Shown: positions 19,543 to 29,102, numbered from the stretch's first letter. The stretch is DNA of 64,000 bases from Bifidobacterium pullorum subsp. saeculare (GCF_016899725.1 NZ_JACLYU010000002.1:124001-188000), one strand, 5' to 3'. Program-made: numbers and translations. Notes: a model not told the origin generated them from the letters alone.

Positions 19543-22155
19543 TCAGGCGCGCAGCTGCGCGCCGAGCTTGGAGGCGCAGGCCTCCACGATGCGCGCGCGG
19601 ATCGCCTCGCTGTCCTCGGCGGACAGCGTGCGGTCCACGGCGCGGAACACGACGGCGTAGGCCAGGGACTTCTTGCCCTCGCCCACCTGCTCGCCGGTGA
19701 ACACGTCGAACAGCTCGATGGACTCCAGCTCGTCGCCGGCGGCCTCGCGGATGGTCTCCTCGAGCGCGGCGGCGGTCACCGCCTGGTCCACCGTGAACGC
19801 GAGGTCCTGCTTGACCGGCGGGAAGGTGGAGACAGGCTTGGCCTGCACCGGCTTGCCGTCCATCGTGGAGAACAGGGCGTTCAGGTCGAGCTCGAAGGCG
19901 GCGGAGTGGGCCGGCAGGCCGAGCGCCTCGTTGACGTGCGGGTGGAGCTCGCCGACATGGCCGACGAACACGTCGCCGCTCATCACGCGGGCGTAGCGGC
20001 CGGGATGCCACTGGGCGGGCACGTCGGCAGCGGCCGGCTGGTCGAAGGCGAGCGCCGCGCCGATCCGGTCGGCGATGCGGTGCACGGCCTCGGCGGCGTC
20101 GGACCAGTCGACGGCGCGCTTGCCGCCCATCCAGCCGGTGTCCTCGGCCAGGCCGGTCAGGATGCCGGCCACATGGTCGGGCTGGTCCGGCAGGCCGGCG
20201 TCGAGCGCGGCGAGCTGCTCGGGCGTGGGCTTCACACCGCCGGGCAGGGCCGGGATGGCGGGCGCGTCCGGGTTCCACAGGTACACGTGGCCGAGCTCGT
20301 ACAGGGACACGTTCTCGATGCCGCGGCGGATGTTGCGCTGCACGATGCCGGCGAGGGTCGGCAGGATGGCGCGGCGCAGGAACGGACGGTCGCCGTACAG
20401 CGGGTTGGCGATCTGCACGCTCACGCGCTTGGTGGCCTCCGGGTCGTAGCCGAAGGCCTTGTAGTCCTCGTCGCCCACGAACGGGTAACTCAGCGCCTCG
20501 GTCATGCCGTATTCGGCGAGCTCGTCGGCGATGCGGCGGCGGCGCAGCTGGTTGGCGGTCAGTCCCACGCGGCCGTTGACCGGCGCGGCGGGCACGCGCA
20601 CCGGGATCTTGTCGTAGCCGACCAGGCGGGCCACTTCCTCCACGAGGTCGCACGGCTCATTCAGGTCCGGGCGCCAGCTCGGCGGCAGCACGGAGAACTC
20701 GCCGTTGCCGCCGCCGGCCACGCCGCAGCCGATGTCGGTGAGGATGTCGCTGATGGTGTTCACGTCGCAGTCGAGGCCTGCCACGCGGGCCACCTCGGTG
20801 GCCTTGAAGTGGATGGGCTTGCGGCGCGGGGTGCGGTTGACGTCGGTGGGGGCCTCGCTGGGCTCGCCGTTGCCGTAGCGCACCAGCAGGTCGGCGGCCA
20901 TCTGCGTGGCGGCCGGCTGCAGCAGGAAGTCGACGCCGCGCTCGAAACGGCGGGACGCCTCAGAGGGGATCTTGTGGCGGCGGGCGGAGCGGGCGATGGT
21001 CACCTGGTCGAAGTGCGCGGCCTCGAGCAGGATGTTCTTCGTCTCGGCGGTCACCTCGCCGTACAGGCCGCCCATCACGCCGGCCAGGCCGAGGATGCGC
21101 GAGCCGCGCTGGCCGTCCGGGGAGTCGGTGATGAGCAGGTCCTCGCAGCTGAGCTCATGCTCCTTGCCGTCGAGGGTGGTGAGCTTCTCGCCCTGGCGGG
21201 CGCGGCGCACCACGATCGGACCGCTGATCTTGTCCAGGTCGTAGGCGTGCATCGGCTGGCCGAGGTCGAGCATCACATAGTTGGTCACGTCCACGGCCAG
21301 GGAGATGGAGCGCATGCCGGCGCGGATCAGGCGGCGGCGCATCCAGTTGGGCGTCTTGGCGGACGGGTCGAAGCCGCGGATGGCGCGCGCGTAGTAGCGG
21401 TCGCAGCCGGGCACGCCGTGGATCGGGGCGTCGTCCTCGATGGCCACCTCGATGTCGGGGGCCTTGCCGGTGGCCTCGCCGGCCGGCATCGGGGCGCGCT
21501 TGGTGAGCGCCACGGCCGGGTCCACGTACTTGGCGCCGGTGGAATGGTGGAACTCGCGGGCCACGCCACGGTAGGAGAGCGTGTAGCCGCGGTCCGGGGT
21601 GATGTTGATCTCGAGCAGCGGCTGGTCGAGGTGCAGCAGGTGCATCGCGTCCTGGCCGGGCTTCAGGGCCTCGTACTCCTCCTCGGTGAAGCCGTAGTCG
21701 CGCAGCAGGATGATGCCGTTGTGGTTGTCGCCCAGGCCGAGCTCGCGCTCGGAGGCGCACATGCCGTCGGAGATGTGGCCGTAGGTCTTGCGCGGCTCGA
21801 TGCGGAAGTCGCCGGGCAGCACGGCGCCGGGCAGCGTGACGACGACCTTCTCGCCGGCGCGCATGTTCGGCGCGCCGCAGACGATGCCGCGCGGCACCTT
21901 GTTGCCGTGTTCGTCGGTCTCGTTGAACTCCTCGCCGCAGTCCACATGGCACCAGTTGATCGTCTTGCCGTTCTTCTGCGGCTCCGGCGTGGCGTCCACC
22001 ACATAGCCGACGACGATGGGGCCGGTCACCTGGGAGGCGTGGATCTGCTCCTCCTCCAGGCCGACCTTCACCAGGTCCTTGGCGAGCTGCTCGTAGGTGA
22101 GGCCCTCGGGGACCTCGACGTGGTCCTTGAGCCAATCGATGTCGATCATAGGCAT
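19543..22155 (-). CDS. pheT: Phenylalanyl-tRNA synthetase beta chain
   Basis: It is the tRNA-recognising subunit of the alpha2beta2 enzyme that charges tRNA-Phe. Residues about 40-155 form the tRNA-binding OB fold, the B3/B4 editing region is central, the B5 domain follows near residue 430-510, and a ferredoxin-like anticodon-binding domain ends the protein (YAVVFRAVDRTLSAEDSEAI). Length 870 is normal for the long form. The start overlaps the pheS operon: its GGGGGAG ribosome site lies inside the last pheS codons. Confidence 0.97.
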   Translation of the reverse strand: MPMIDIDWLKDHVEVPEGLTYEQLAKDLVKVGLEEEQIHASQVTGPIVVGYVVDATPEPQKNGKTINWCHVDCGEEFNETDEHGNKVPRGIVCGAPNMRAGEKVVVTLPGAVLPGDFRIEPRKTYGHISDGMCASERELGLGDNHNGIILLRDYGFTEEEYEALKPGQDAMHLLHLDQPLLEINITPDRGYTLSYRGVAREFHHSTGAKYVDPAVALTKRAPMPAGEATGKAPDIEVAIEDDAPIHGVPGCDRYYARAIRGFDPSAKTPNWMRRRLIRAGMRSISLAVDVTNYVMLDLGQPMHAYDLDKISGPIVVRRARQGEKLTTLDGKEHELSCEDLLITDSPDGQRGSRILGLAGVMGGLYGEVTAETKNILLEAAHFDQVTIARSARRHKIPSEASRRFERGVDFLLQPAATQMAADLLVRYGNGEPSEAPTDVNRTPRRKPIHFKATEVARVAGLDCDVNTISDILTDIGCGVAGGGNGEFSVLPPSWRPDLNEPCDLVEEVARLVGYDKIPVRVPAAPVNGRVGLTANQLRRRRIADELAEYGMTEALSYPFVGDEDYKAFGYDPEATKRVSVQIANPLYGDRPFLRRAILPTLAGIVQRNIRRGIENVSLYELGHVYLWNPDAPAIPALPGGVKPTPEQLAALDAGLPDQPDHVAGILTGLAEDTGWMGGKRAVDWSDAAEAVHRIADRIGAALAFDQPAAADVPAQWHPGRYARVMSGDVFVGHVGELHPHVNEALGLPAHSAAFELDLNALFSTMDGKPVQAKPVSTFPPVKQDLAFTVDQAVTAAALEETIREAAGDELESIELFDVFTGEQVGEGKKSLAYAVVFRAVDRTLSAEDSEAIRARIVEACASKLGAQLRA

Positions 22156-22162
22156 GGTTGAT

Positions 22163-23230
22163 TCACTCCCCCATCACGAATTGTCCGGCGAAACGCACGT
22201 CGCCCTCGACGAGGTCGTGCATGTCGTTGATGTCGCTGCGCAGCAGCAGCGTGCGCTCGATGCCCATGCCGAACGCGAAGCCGGTGTACTGCTCCGGGTC
22301 GATGCCGGCGGACTTGAGCACGTTCGGGTTGACCATGCCGCAGCCGCCCCATTCGAGCCAGCCGGGGCCGCCCTTCTTGTCCGGGAACCACAGGTCGAGC
22401 TCGGCGCTCGGCTCGGTGAACGGGAAGTAGCTGGGGCGCAGACGCGTCTTGGCGCCCTCGCCGAACATCGCGACGGCGAGCTTGTCGAGCACGCCCTTGA
22501 GGTCCGCCATGGTCAGGTGCTTGTCCACGGCCAGCGCCTCGCACTGGTGGAAGACGGGGGTGTGGGTGGCGTCGAGCTCGTCGGTGCGGAACACGCGGCC
22601 CGGCGAGGCCACGTACAGCGGCACGCCGTACTCGAGCAGCGCGCGCACCTGGTCGGAGGAGGTCTGCGTGCGCACCACCATGTTGGAGCCGACGAAGCCG
22701 GCGGCGTCGGTGGCCTGGTTGCCCTTGACGTAGAAGGTGTCCTGCATCTGGCGGGCCGGATGGTCCGGGCCGAAGTTGAGGGCGTCGAAGTTGTACCATT
22801 CGGCCTCCACCTCGGGGCCGGAGGAGATGTGCCAGCCCATCGAGACGAAGAAGTCCTCCCAGTCCTCCATGAGCTTGGCCAGCGGGTGGCGCGCGCCCAG
22901 CGGCTTGCGCGTGACGGGCAGCGTCATGTCCACGGTCTCGGCGGCCAGGGCCTCGGCCTCGGCCTTCGCCTTGAGCTCGGCCTCCTTGGGGCCGTAGGCG
23001 CGGCCGAAGTCGGCGCGCAGCTTGCCCATGAGCTTGCCCGCGTCCTTCTTCCGGTCGGCCGGAAGGGAGCCGATGGCCTTCGAGGCGAGCGTCATCGCGG
23101 ACTCGGCGCCCGCGTACTCGGTCTTGATGGCCTTGAGCTCCTCGAGATCGGTGGCTTGTGCGATCTTCGCGATGCCCTCGGCGACCGCCTCGGTCACCGT
23201 CTGGGCGTCGAACGTCAATGATTCAGCCAA
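22163..23230 (-). CDS. pheS: Phenylalanyl-tRNA synthetase alpha chain
   Basis: It is the catalytic class-II subunit that forms phenylalanyl-adenylate and aminoacylates tRNA-Phe. An N-terminal coiled-coil arm (residues 1-90) precedes the catalytic core, with HPARQMQDTFYV (motif 2 region) and FAFGMGIERTLLL (motif 3). The start is a TTG at 23230 after an AAAGG site; length 355 is standard. It leads the pheST pair. I see no T-box or leader peptide upstream, but the leader has a short tandem repeat. Confidence 0.96.
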   Translation of the reverse strand: MAESLTFDAQTVTEAVAEGIAKIAQATDLEELKAIKTEYAGAESAMTLASKAIGSLPADRKKDAGKLMGKLRADFGRAYGPKEAELKAKAEAEALAAETVDMTLPVTRKPLGARHPLAKLMEDWEDFFVSMGWHISSGPEVEAEWYNFDALNFGPDHPARQMQDTFYVKGNQATDAAGFVGSNMVVRTQTSSDQVRALLEYGVPLYVASPGRVFRTDELDATHTPVFHQCEALAVDKHLTMADLKGVLDKLAVAMFGEGAKTRLRPSYFPFTEPSAELDLWFPDKKGGPGWLEWGGCGMVNPNVLKSAGIDPEQYTGFAFGMGIERTLLLRSDINDMHDLVEGDVRFAGQFVMGE

Positions 23231-23241
23231 GACTTGCCTTT

Positions 23242-23267
23242 CGCTTGTTGTGCTTGTTGTGCTTGTT
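23242..23267 (-). repeat. Tandem repeat in the pheS leader
   Basis: On the minus strand the unit AACAAGCAC is repeated almost three times immediately before the ribosome site of pheS. It is A/C-rich and unstructured, and may act as a ribosome standby or translational-enhancer sequence. Confidence 0.6.
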
Positions 23268-23370
23268 TTCCAGCGTTTTCCCAGGTGCCATTGTCCTCAG
23301 ATGGGTTGACATAGGCCTGCCCCGCCCTCCCGCCGGCGCGCGGCCGTTCCGCGGCTCGGACGGGGGTGTC

Positions 23371-24237
23371 TCAGCGGTGCGCCGCGGCGGCCATGCCCAT
23401 GAGCATCACGGCCGCGGAGGTGGCCAGGTTGAGCGACTCCGCCTTGCCGTAGATCGGGATCGTGGCCACGCGGTCGGCCTTCGCCAGCATTGCCGGCCCC
23501 AGTCCGTGCGCCTCGTTGCCGAAGAGCACGGCCTTGCCTCCGCGCACCAATGCCTGGTCCTCCAGCAGGGCGGGCAGCGGCTCGGGGGGATTGCCGTCGG
23601 CGCCGTGCACGTCAGCGGCGACGACGGTCATGCCGTGCCCGTGCGCCCAGTCCACGAACCCGTCGGCCTCCATCCGCAGCACCGGCAGGTGGAACAGGGA
23701 GCCGGCGGTGGCGCGGACGACCTTGGGGTTGAGCGGGTCCACGCAGTCGCCGACGAGCGCCACCGCGTCGCAGCCGGCCGCGTCGGCCGCGCGGATCACG
23801 GTGCCAGCGTTGCCTGGGTCGCGCACCTCGTAGCAGGCGGCGACGAAGGGGGCGTCGCCGACGGCCACGGCGCCGGGGTCGGCGGCCACGGCGCCCATGT
23901 CCACGACGGCGAGGATGCCCTGGGCGTCCTTGCTGATCCTGTCGAGCACCTCCGGCGTGGCCAGATGCACGTAGATGGGGCTGTCCGCCTGCTGGGAGGC
24001 GTCGACGATGGCCTCGAGCACCGGGTTGGCCACGACCCAGGCGTCGGGCTCCTCCTCGACGGCCACGTAGAGGTCGCGGATGGCGCCGGGCGTCCACGCG
24101 ACGGCCTCGCGCACGGCCTGGGGCCCCTCCACCAGGAAGCGACCGGCTTTGTCGCGCCCCTTGGGGCGGGCCAGGTCGGCGATGCGGCGCACGCGGTCGG
24201 CCTTGGGATTGGTCAGGATCTCGCTATGAATCGGCAT
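23371..24237 (-). CDS. TrmH/SpoU-family RNA 2'-O-ribose methyltransferase
   Basis: The 288-residue protein has an N-terminal substrate-binding domain and a SPOUT (knotted) methyltransferase domain. The three SpoU motifs are present: YEVRDPGNAGTVIRAADAAG, LFGNEAHGL and IPIYGKAESLNLATSAAV. It would methylate a ribose in rRNA or tRNA using S-adenosylmethionine; which nucleotide is not evident. ATG 24237. It lies between the ECF transporter and pheS genes, a setting shared by many actinobacterial SpoU genes adjoining pheST. Confidence 0.92.
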   Translation of the reverse strand: MPIHSEILTNPKADRVRRIADLARPKGRDKAGRFLVEGPQAVREAVAWTPGAIRDLYVAVEEEPDAWVVANPVLEAIVDASQQADSPIYVHLATPEVLDRISKDAQGILAVVDMGAVAADPGAVAVGDAPFVAACYEVRDPGNAGTVIRAADAAGCDAVALVGDCVDPLNPKVVRATAGSLFHLPVLRMEADGFVDWAHGHGMTVVAADVHGADGNPPEPLPALLEDQALVRGGKAVLFGNEAHGLGPAMLAKADRVATIPIYGKAESLNLATSAAVMLMGMAAAAHR

Positions 24238-24277
24238 GGCTCACCACCCTACCGCACGTCCTGCGGCGGACGCGGCC

Positions 24278-26767
24278 TCAGGCGCCGCCGAAGAACGCGA
24301 AATGCCCGGTGACGAGCGCCGTGGCCAGGGCGATGACGGGGATGGCCAGGCAGCCCGCCAGATACGCCTTGTCGCGCGCGTGCACCTCGCTGACGCGGGC
24401 GTGGCTGCGGGGCGCGTCGCCGCCGAAGCCCCTCGCCTCCATCGCGGTGGCTAGCGTGGTGGACCGGCGTATGGAGAGCACGAGCAGCGCGAAGGCCTGG
24501 GGCATGAAGGCCTTGAGCTTGTTGTCGTCGCCCAGGCCGCGGGAGCGGCGGGAGGCGGTGAGCGCCGCCCAGTCGTCGCGCAGCACGGAGAACAGCCGCA
24601 TGCCCGCCAGACCGCCGTAGACGAAGCGGTCGGGCAGGCGCAGGATCTGGCTGAAGGAATCCGCCAGGTCGGTGGCGTCGATGCCGAGCACCGCGATGAT
24701 GGCGGGGATGCCGATGGCCAGGATGCGCACGCCGGTGGCGACGGCGAGTTCGGCGGAACGGTCGGTGATGTGGATGAGCCCCCACTGCCACCAGGTGTCG
24801 CCGCCCTCCTTGCCGTACAGGAGCACGGCGAGCGCCGAGCCGGGGGCGCCGATGAACACCGGCCAGGTGGAACGCACGATACGCCAGGGGGTGAAGCCGA
24901 GGCAGCCGAGCACGACGGCCTCGAGCGCGAGCGCCGTCACGGCGGACACCCAGTCGAGGCTGAACAGCAGCGGCAACGCGACGAGGAAGCCGCCGATGAG
25001 CCGGTACGAGGGGTTGAGGGAGGCGAGGAACCGCGAGCGACTGGAGGGCTTGGCCTCCTCCTCGCGCGTGTTCACCGGGCTGACGGGAACGATGTCCGCC
25101 GTCTGCCCGGGCTGCGGCTGCCGATCCGGCTCCGGCTCGGTCACCCACTCGCCGGCCGCGTCATCGGGGACGAGCTCGACCACGCGCGCCCCCAACGCGG
25201 TCACCAGGTCGCGGTCGTGCGTGACGACGATGATGCTCACGCCGTCGCCGCGCAGCGAGTGGATGAGGCGCACGATCTGCATCCAGGTACGCCGGTCCTG
25301 GCCGAAGGTGGGCTCGTCGAGGATGAGCACGCGCGGCGCCGCGGCGAGGCTGGCCGCGACGGTGAGGCGACGCTTCTCGCCGCCGGAAAGCGTGTAGGGG
25401 TTGGCCTTCGCGTACTGGATGAGACGGAAGCGGGTGAGCAGCTCGCGGGCGCGGCGCTCGGCCTCCTCCTCGCCGACCCCGGTGCGCAGGGGGCCGAGCA
25501 TGACCTCCTCGAGCACGCTGCCGCGGGCGAACTGGTGCTCGGGGTTCTGGAACACGTAGGAGATGCGCGAGGCGAGCTGGGTGGAGGTCCAGCCGATGGG
25601 TTCGTCGCCGCGGGCGCCGCGGGCGAGCTCCGGCGCGGCCTCGACCTTGCCGCCCACCGGTTCCAGCAGGCCCGCCAGGGTCAGGGATAGCGTCGATTTG
25701 CCGGCGCCGTTGGCGCCGACCAGCGCGGTGATCTGCCCTGCGGAGAACTCGAGGTCGATGTGGCTAGCGATGGCCTGGCCGTCGCGGCCGATGGCCAGGT
25801 CGCGCGTGGACAGCAGGGTCTGCCCGTTGCCAGTGCGGGCCGGATAGTCGGGTTCGTCGTCGGTGTGGATGCGGCGGATCTCGTCGCCGGGGCGCCAGTA
25901 GCGCTCCGGCACCCAGATGCCCAGCGCGGCGAAGTCGAGGGCGGGGTCGCGGAAGACCTCGTCGGGGGTGCCGTCCGCCACGACGAGCGTGCGGCGGAAA
26001 CCGGAGTGGTCGATCTCCTCGTCCATGCCCTGCTGGGTGAGGCGGGCGGCGGCCTGGTCCTCGGTCTCCAGGCCGAGCACGACCACGCGGTCGATGAGGT
26101 CGATCCACGGGGCGGCGCGGTGCTCCACCAGCACCATCGTCGAACGCTGCTCCTCGAGCACGTCGCGCACGGCGGCGACCACCTGATCCACGCCGTCGGG
26201 GTCGAGGTTGGCGGTGGGCTCGTCGAGCAGGAGCACGCCGGGGCGCATCGCCAGGGCGCCGGCGAGCGCAAGGCGCTGCATCTGCCCGCCGGACAGGTGC
26301 AGCACGGAGCGGTGCAGCTGCACGCCCTCCATGCCCACGGCCGCAAGGCTGTCGTCCACGCGTCGCCAGATCGCGTCGCGCGGCACGCCGAGGTTCTCGG
26401 GCCCGAAGGCCACGTTGTCGCCCAGGCGCTGGAACACGCATTGGGCGTCCGGGTCCTGGAGCACGAGGCCCACGCGGCCGCGCGCCTGCTGGACGGGCAC
26501 GCCGTCCACCAGCACCCGGCCTTCGGTCACGCCGCCGTCGGCGTCCTCGACGGGGGCGCCCTGGCCGGTGTCAGTCTGGCCGGCGTCGGCGCCGAGCAGG
26601 CCGGCGGCGCCTTCCAGGATCGTCGATTTGCCGATGCCGGAGGCGCCGAGCAGCAGCACGCGCTGGCCGGCCTCGATGGTCAGGTCGAGCCCGCGCACGG
26701 CGAAGTGCCGGCGCGAGGCATGGCGGTAGCCCCAGTGGTCGAAGACGAGGGTCGCGTTGTCGATCAT
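24278..26767 (-). CDS. ECF transporter energising protein: two ABC ATPases fused to EcfT (YkoD-YkoC-like)
   Basis: This 829-residue triple fusion powers vitamin uptake. ATPase 1 (residues 1-250) has Walker A GASGIGKS, signature LSGGQMQR and Walker B VLLLDEPT. ATPase 2 (about 320-540) has GANGAGKS, LSGGEKRR and VLILDEPT. Residues about 575-829 are the membrane EcfT subunit with several helices and the coupling motif AMEARGFGG. It follows the ykoE substrate-binding subunit after 114 bp containing a strong hairpin. With the TPP riboswitch upstream of ykoE, the substrate is most likely thiamine or its hydroxymethylpyrimidine precursor. Confidence 0.93.
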   Translation of the reverse strand: MIDNATLVFDHWGYRHASRRHFAVRGLDLTIEAGQRVLLLGASGIGKSTILEGAAGLLGADAGQTDTGQGAPVEDADGGVTEGRVLVDGVPVQQARGRVGLVLQDPDAQCVFQRLGDNVAFGPENLGVPRDAIWRRVDDSLAAVGMEGVQLHRSVLHLSGGQMQRLALAGALAMRPGVLLLDEPTANLDPDGVDQVVAAVRDVLEEQRSTMVLVEHRAAPWIDLIDRVVVLGLETEDQAAARLTQQGMDEEIDHSGFRRTLVVADGTPDEVFRDPALDFAALGIWVPERYWRPGDEIRRIHTDDEPDYPARTGNGQTLLSTRDLAIGRDGQAIASHIDLEFSAGQITALVGANGAGKSTLSLTLAGLLEPVGGKVEAAPELARGARGDEPIGWTSTQLASRISYVFQNPEHQFARGSVLEEVMLGPLRTGVGEEEAERRARELLTRFRLIQYAKANPYTLSGGEKRRLTVAASLAAAPRVLILDEPTFGQDRRTWMQIVRLIHSLRGDGVSIIVVTHDRDLVTALGARVVELVPDDAAGEWVTEPEPDRQPQPGQTADIVPVSPVNTREEEAKPSSRSRFLASLNPSYRLIGGFLVALPLLFSLDWVSAVTALALEAVVLGCLGFTPWRIVRSTWPVFIGAPGSALAVLLYGKEGGDTWWQWGLIHITDRSAELAVATGVRILAIGIPAIIAVLGIDATDLADSFSQILRLPDRFVYGGLAGMRLFSVLRDDWAALTASRRSRGLGDDNKLKAFMPQAFALLVLSIRRSTTLATAMEARGFGGDAPRSHARVSEVHARDKAYLAGCLAIPVIALATALVTGHFAFFGGA

Positions 26768-26838
26768 CGTTCCATCCTTGCCGTCATCCGGCGGGAGTCG
26801 CCCGCCGTGGCCGTGGTGGCCTGCTCCTGCGCGTCATG

Positions 26839-26873
26839 GCGACGCCCGGCCGCACGGGGCGGCCGGGCGTCGC
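26839..26873 (-). terminator. Hairpin between ykoE and the fused ECF gene
   Basis: Perfect 14-bp arms (26839-26852 and 26860-26873) lie immediately after the ykoE stop. The stem could act as a partial terminator or as an mRNA-stabilising element that sets the ratio of substrate-binding subunit to energising subunit. Confidence 0.65.
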
Positions 26874-26881
26874 ACCGGGGG

Positions 26882-27499
26882 TCACAGGCCGCGCACCTCG
26901 CGGCCGGAGGCGAACTTGTCAAGCGCGCCGGTCTTCGCGATGGCACGGTAGGCGGCCCACATGAGCAGGCCGGCGAACACGGCGCCGGAGATCACCGAGG
27001 TGATGAGGTAGACGATGCCGTAGGAGCCCGTGATGCTCATGCCCTGCATGTGTTCGACGAAGGAGTAGGCCCAGCAGCACACGCCGGAGAGCACGCCGGA
27101 CAGCATGGTCAGGGCGAGGTTCCACTTGCGGTAGGCCACGACGGCGAACGCGATCTCGGCGCCCAGGCCCTGGACGAGGGCGATGGCGAAGGTTTCGAGG
27201 CCGCCCCACTGGTTGCCCATGAGGGCCTCGAGCACACCGGCGACGATCTCGGCGTAGATGGCGGCGCCGGGCTTGCGCACGATGATGGCGGCGAGCGGGC
27301 CGGCGAACAGCCACAGGCCGTTGATGATGCCGGGCAGGCCGGGCACCAGCGCGTCGAGGGCGCTCCACGGGCCCGCGGTGACGATCGCCACGCCCCAGTA
27401 GATGAGGGCGGAGGCGACGCCGATCATGGAGGCGACGGCGATGTCCACCACGCGCCACCGGTAGTTGGCCTTGGCGACGGTGTTCTTGATCTCAGTCAT
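26882..27499 (-). CDS. ykoE: ECF transporter substrate-binding subunit for thiamine/HMP (YkoE family)
   Basis: This integral membrane protein of 205 residues has about five to six helices; hallmark YkoE sequences include YRWRVVDIAVASMIGVASAL near the start and AEIVAGVLEALMGNQWGG in the centre. It captures thiamine or hydroxymethylpyrimidine for the fused ATPase/EcfT protein encoded downstream. ATG 27499 (MTEIKN) follows AAAGG; the longer open frame would include the leader RNA. A TPP riboswitch lies 75 bp upstream, so expression should fall when TPP is abundant. Confidence 0.93.
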   Translation of the reverse strand: MTEIKNTVAKANYRWRVVDIAVASMIGVASALIYWGVAIVTAGPWSALDALVPGLPGIINGLWLFAGPLAAIIVRKPGAAIYAEIVAGVLEALMGNQWGGLETFAIALVQGLGAEIAFAVVAYRKWNLALTMLSGVLSGVCCWAYSFVEHMQGMSITGSYGIVYLITSVISGAVFAGLLMWAAYRAIAKTGALDKFASGREVRGL

Positions 27500-27573
27500 G
27501 GTATGCCTTTCTCGTTCACGGCCAGGCGGCCGCGCTTGCGAAGGCACGGGGGAAGTAAGAGACGACAATCCGT

Positions 27574-27657
27574 GCCCGGCATTGCCCGGGCCACGTTCCA
27601 TCGGTCGAGGCGTTCCCGCCTCCTCTCAGCCGCCGGTGTTCAGGCAGCTCCCGTGTC
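27574..27657 (-). promoter_or_regulatory. TPP riboswitch upstream of ykoE
   Basis: The minus-strand leader contains the THI-box hallmarks in order: CGGGAGC, GGCTGAGAGG, GACCGATGGAACGTG, and CCCGGGCAATGCCGGG. P3 arms GCTGCC and GGCGGC flank the loop before CTGAGA, and GACA/TGTC ends can form P1. The spacing to the start codon fits regulation of translation or termination. Confidence 0.88.
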
Positions 27658-27731
27658 CAGAGGCCACAGTGTAGGCCCATGGGCGGTCAAACGGCCGGCC
27701 GCGGCACAACACGCGGCCTGCCGTGGTCGTC

Positions 27732-29102
27732 TCAGCGGCGGGCGAGCTTGTCGAGCATCAGCGCCTCGGCGATGACGTTCGACTTGAGGCCGGGCAGGCT
27801 CACGGACTCGTTGGGGCTGTGCGCGTTGGCCTTGGGGTCCTCCGGGCCGGTGACGAGCACCTGGGCGTCGGGGAAGATGCGCTGTAGCTCGGGGATGAAC
27901 GGGATGGAGCCGCCCTGGCCCTGGTTGATGGGGGCGACGCCGAACGCCTCCTCCATCGCCTCGAGGGCGTCCTTGGTGGCCTCGGCGTCGGGGTCCATGC
28001 CCCAGCCCATGCCGTTCTCGCCGTTCTCGACGCTCACCTCGGCGCCGAACGGCGCGTGCTCCACCAGGAAGCGGGCGAGCGCCTCCTGCGCCTCCTCCGG
28101 CCGCTGGTTGGGGGCGGTGCGCAGGGACAGACGGAACGTGGTCTCGGGGCTGATGACGTTGAAGGAGCCTTCCACCGGGTGGGCGTCGAAGCCGATGACG
28201 GTGATGGACGGCTTGGTCCACATGCGCGCGGCGATGGAGCCGGTGCCGGCCAGGCGGTAGGAGTCGACGATGCCCGCGTCGCGGCGCATGCCGGCCTCGT
28301 CCACATCCTGCTGCAGGCCGCCGATTGGCTCCTCGGCCATGACGCCCGGCACGGCCAGGTCGCCGGCCTCGTCGTACATCGAGGCGATGAGCATCGCGGC
28401 GACGGTGTTCGCGTCGAGGATCGGGCCGCCGTACTGGCCGGAGTGGACCGGGTGGTGGAGCACCTTGACGTGCACGTCCACGGTGGTGTTGCCGCGCAGG
28501 GAGGTGGTCAGGCTGGGGATCTCGGCATCCCAGTTGCCGGAGTCGGCCACAACGATGACGTCCGCGTCGAAATCCGCGCGATGGTCCTCGATGAACGGGA
28601 TGAAGCTGGCCGAGCCCATCTCCTCCTCGCCTTCGACGAACACCTTGACGTTGACCTTGAGGTCGTCGCCCAGGGCCTTCAGGGCGCCGGAGTGCATGAC
28701 CAGGCCGCCGCCGTCGTCCGCGGAGCCGCGGCCGTACAGGCGGTCGCCGACCTCGGTGGCGATCCACGGGTCGGTGTCCCAGTCGGCGGCGTCCGGCACC
28801 GGCTGCACGTCGTGGTGGGCGTACAGCAGCACGGTGGGGGCGGCCGGGTCGACGACCTTGGAGCCGATGACCTCCCAGGCGCCGGGGGTGCCGTCGGGGT
28901 TGTGGGACTGGGCGACGGTGGCGTCCACGCCGACCTTGCGCAGCTCCTCGGCCACGAATTCGGCGGACTGCCTCATATGCTCGCCGGTGATGCCGTCGGC
29001 GGAGATCGACCTGAGGGCGATCTTGCGGGCGATGAGGTCCTTGAGCCGGTCCCAGTCGGCGTCGACGCGCGCGCGGACCTCGTCCGCGGTGAGCTGTGCC
29101 AT
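27732..29102 (-). CDS. M20-family metallopeptidase (dipeptidase/aminoacylase-like)
   Basis: This 456-residue cytoplasmic zinc peptidase hydrolyses dipeptides or acylated amino acids. Metal and catalytic residues are visible: the His-x-Asp pair in LLYAHHDVQPVP, Asp in GRGSADDGGGL, and EGEEEMGS containing the general base and metal ligands. The lid/dimer domain lies in the middle third. ATG 29102 is preceded by AAGGAG at good spacing; the longer frame to 29159 has no ribosome site. It is a single gene facing away from the DUF3043-type gene. Confidence 0.92.
   Translation of the reverse strand: MAQLTADEVRARVDADWDRLKDLIARKIALRSISADGITGEHMRQSAEFVAEELRKVGVDATVAQSHNPDGTPGAWEVIGSKVVDPAAPTVLLYAHHDVQPVPDAADWDTDPWIATEVGDRLYGRGSADDGGGLVMHSGALKALGDDLKVNVKVFVEGEEEMGSASFIPFIEDHRADFDADVIVVADSGNWDAEIPSLTTSLRGNTTVDVHVKVLHHPVHSGQYGGPILDANTVAAMLIASMYDEAGDLAVPGVMAEEPIGGLQQDVDEAGMRRDAGIVDSYRLAGTGSIAARMWTKPSITVIGFDAHPVEGSFNVISPETTFRLSLRTAPNQRPEEAQEALARFLVEHAPFGAEVSVENGENGMGWGMDPDAEATKDALEAMEEAFGVAPINQGQGGSIPFIPELQRIFPDAQVLVTGPEDPKANAHSPNESVSLPGLKSNVIAEALMLDKLARR

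Noticed and set aside
18773-20653. A 626-codon minus-strand frame
   Set aside because: The N-terminal 378 codons are a shadow of pheT. The real gene begins at the ATG with a Shine-Dalgarno at 19519.
23231-23370. T-box or phenylalanine leader peptide upstream of pheS
   Set aside because: No T-box sequence, no Phe-rich short frame and no terminator/antiterminator pair were found.
26882-27601. Longer ykoE start at 27601
   Set aside because: The extra 34 codons lie in the TPP riboswitch and leader; the ATG at 27499 has the ribosome site.
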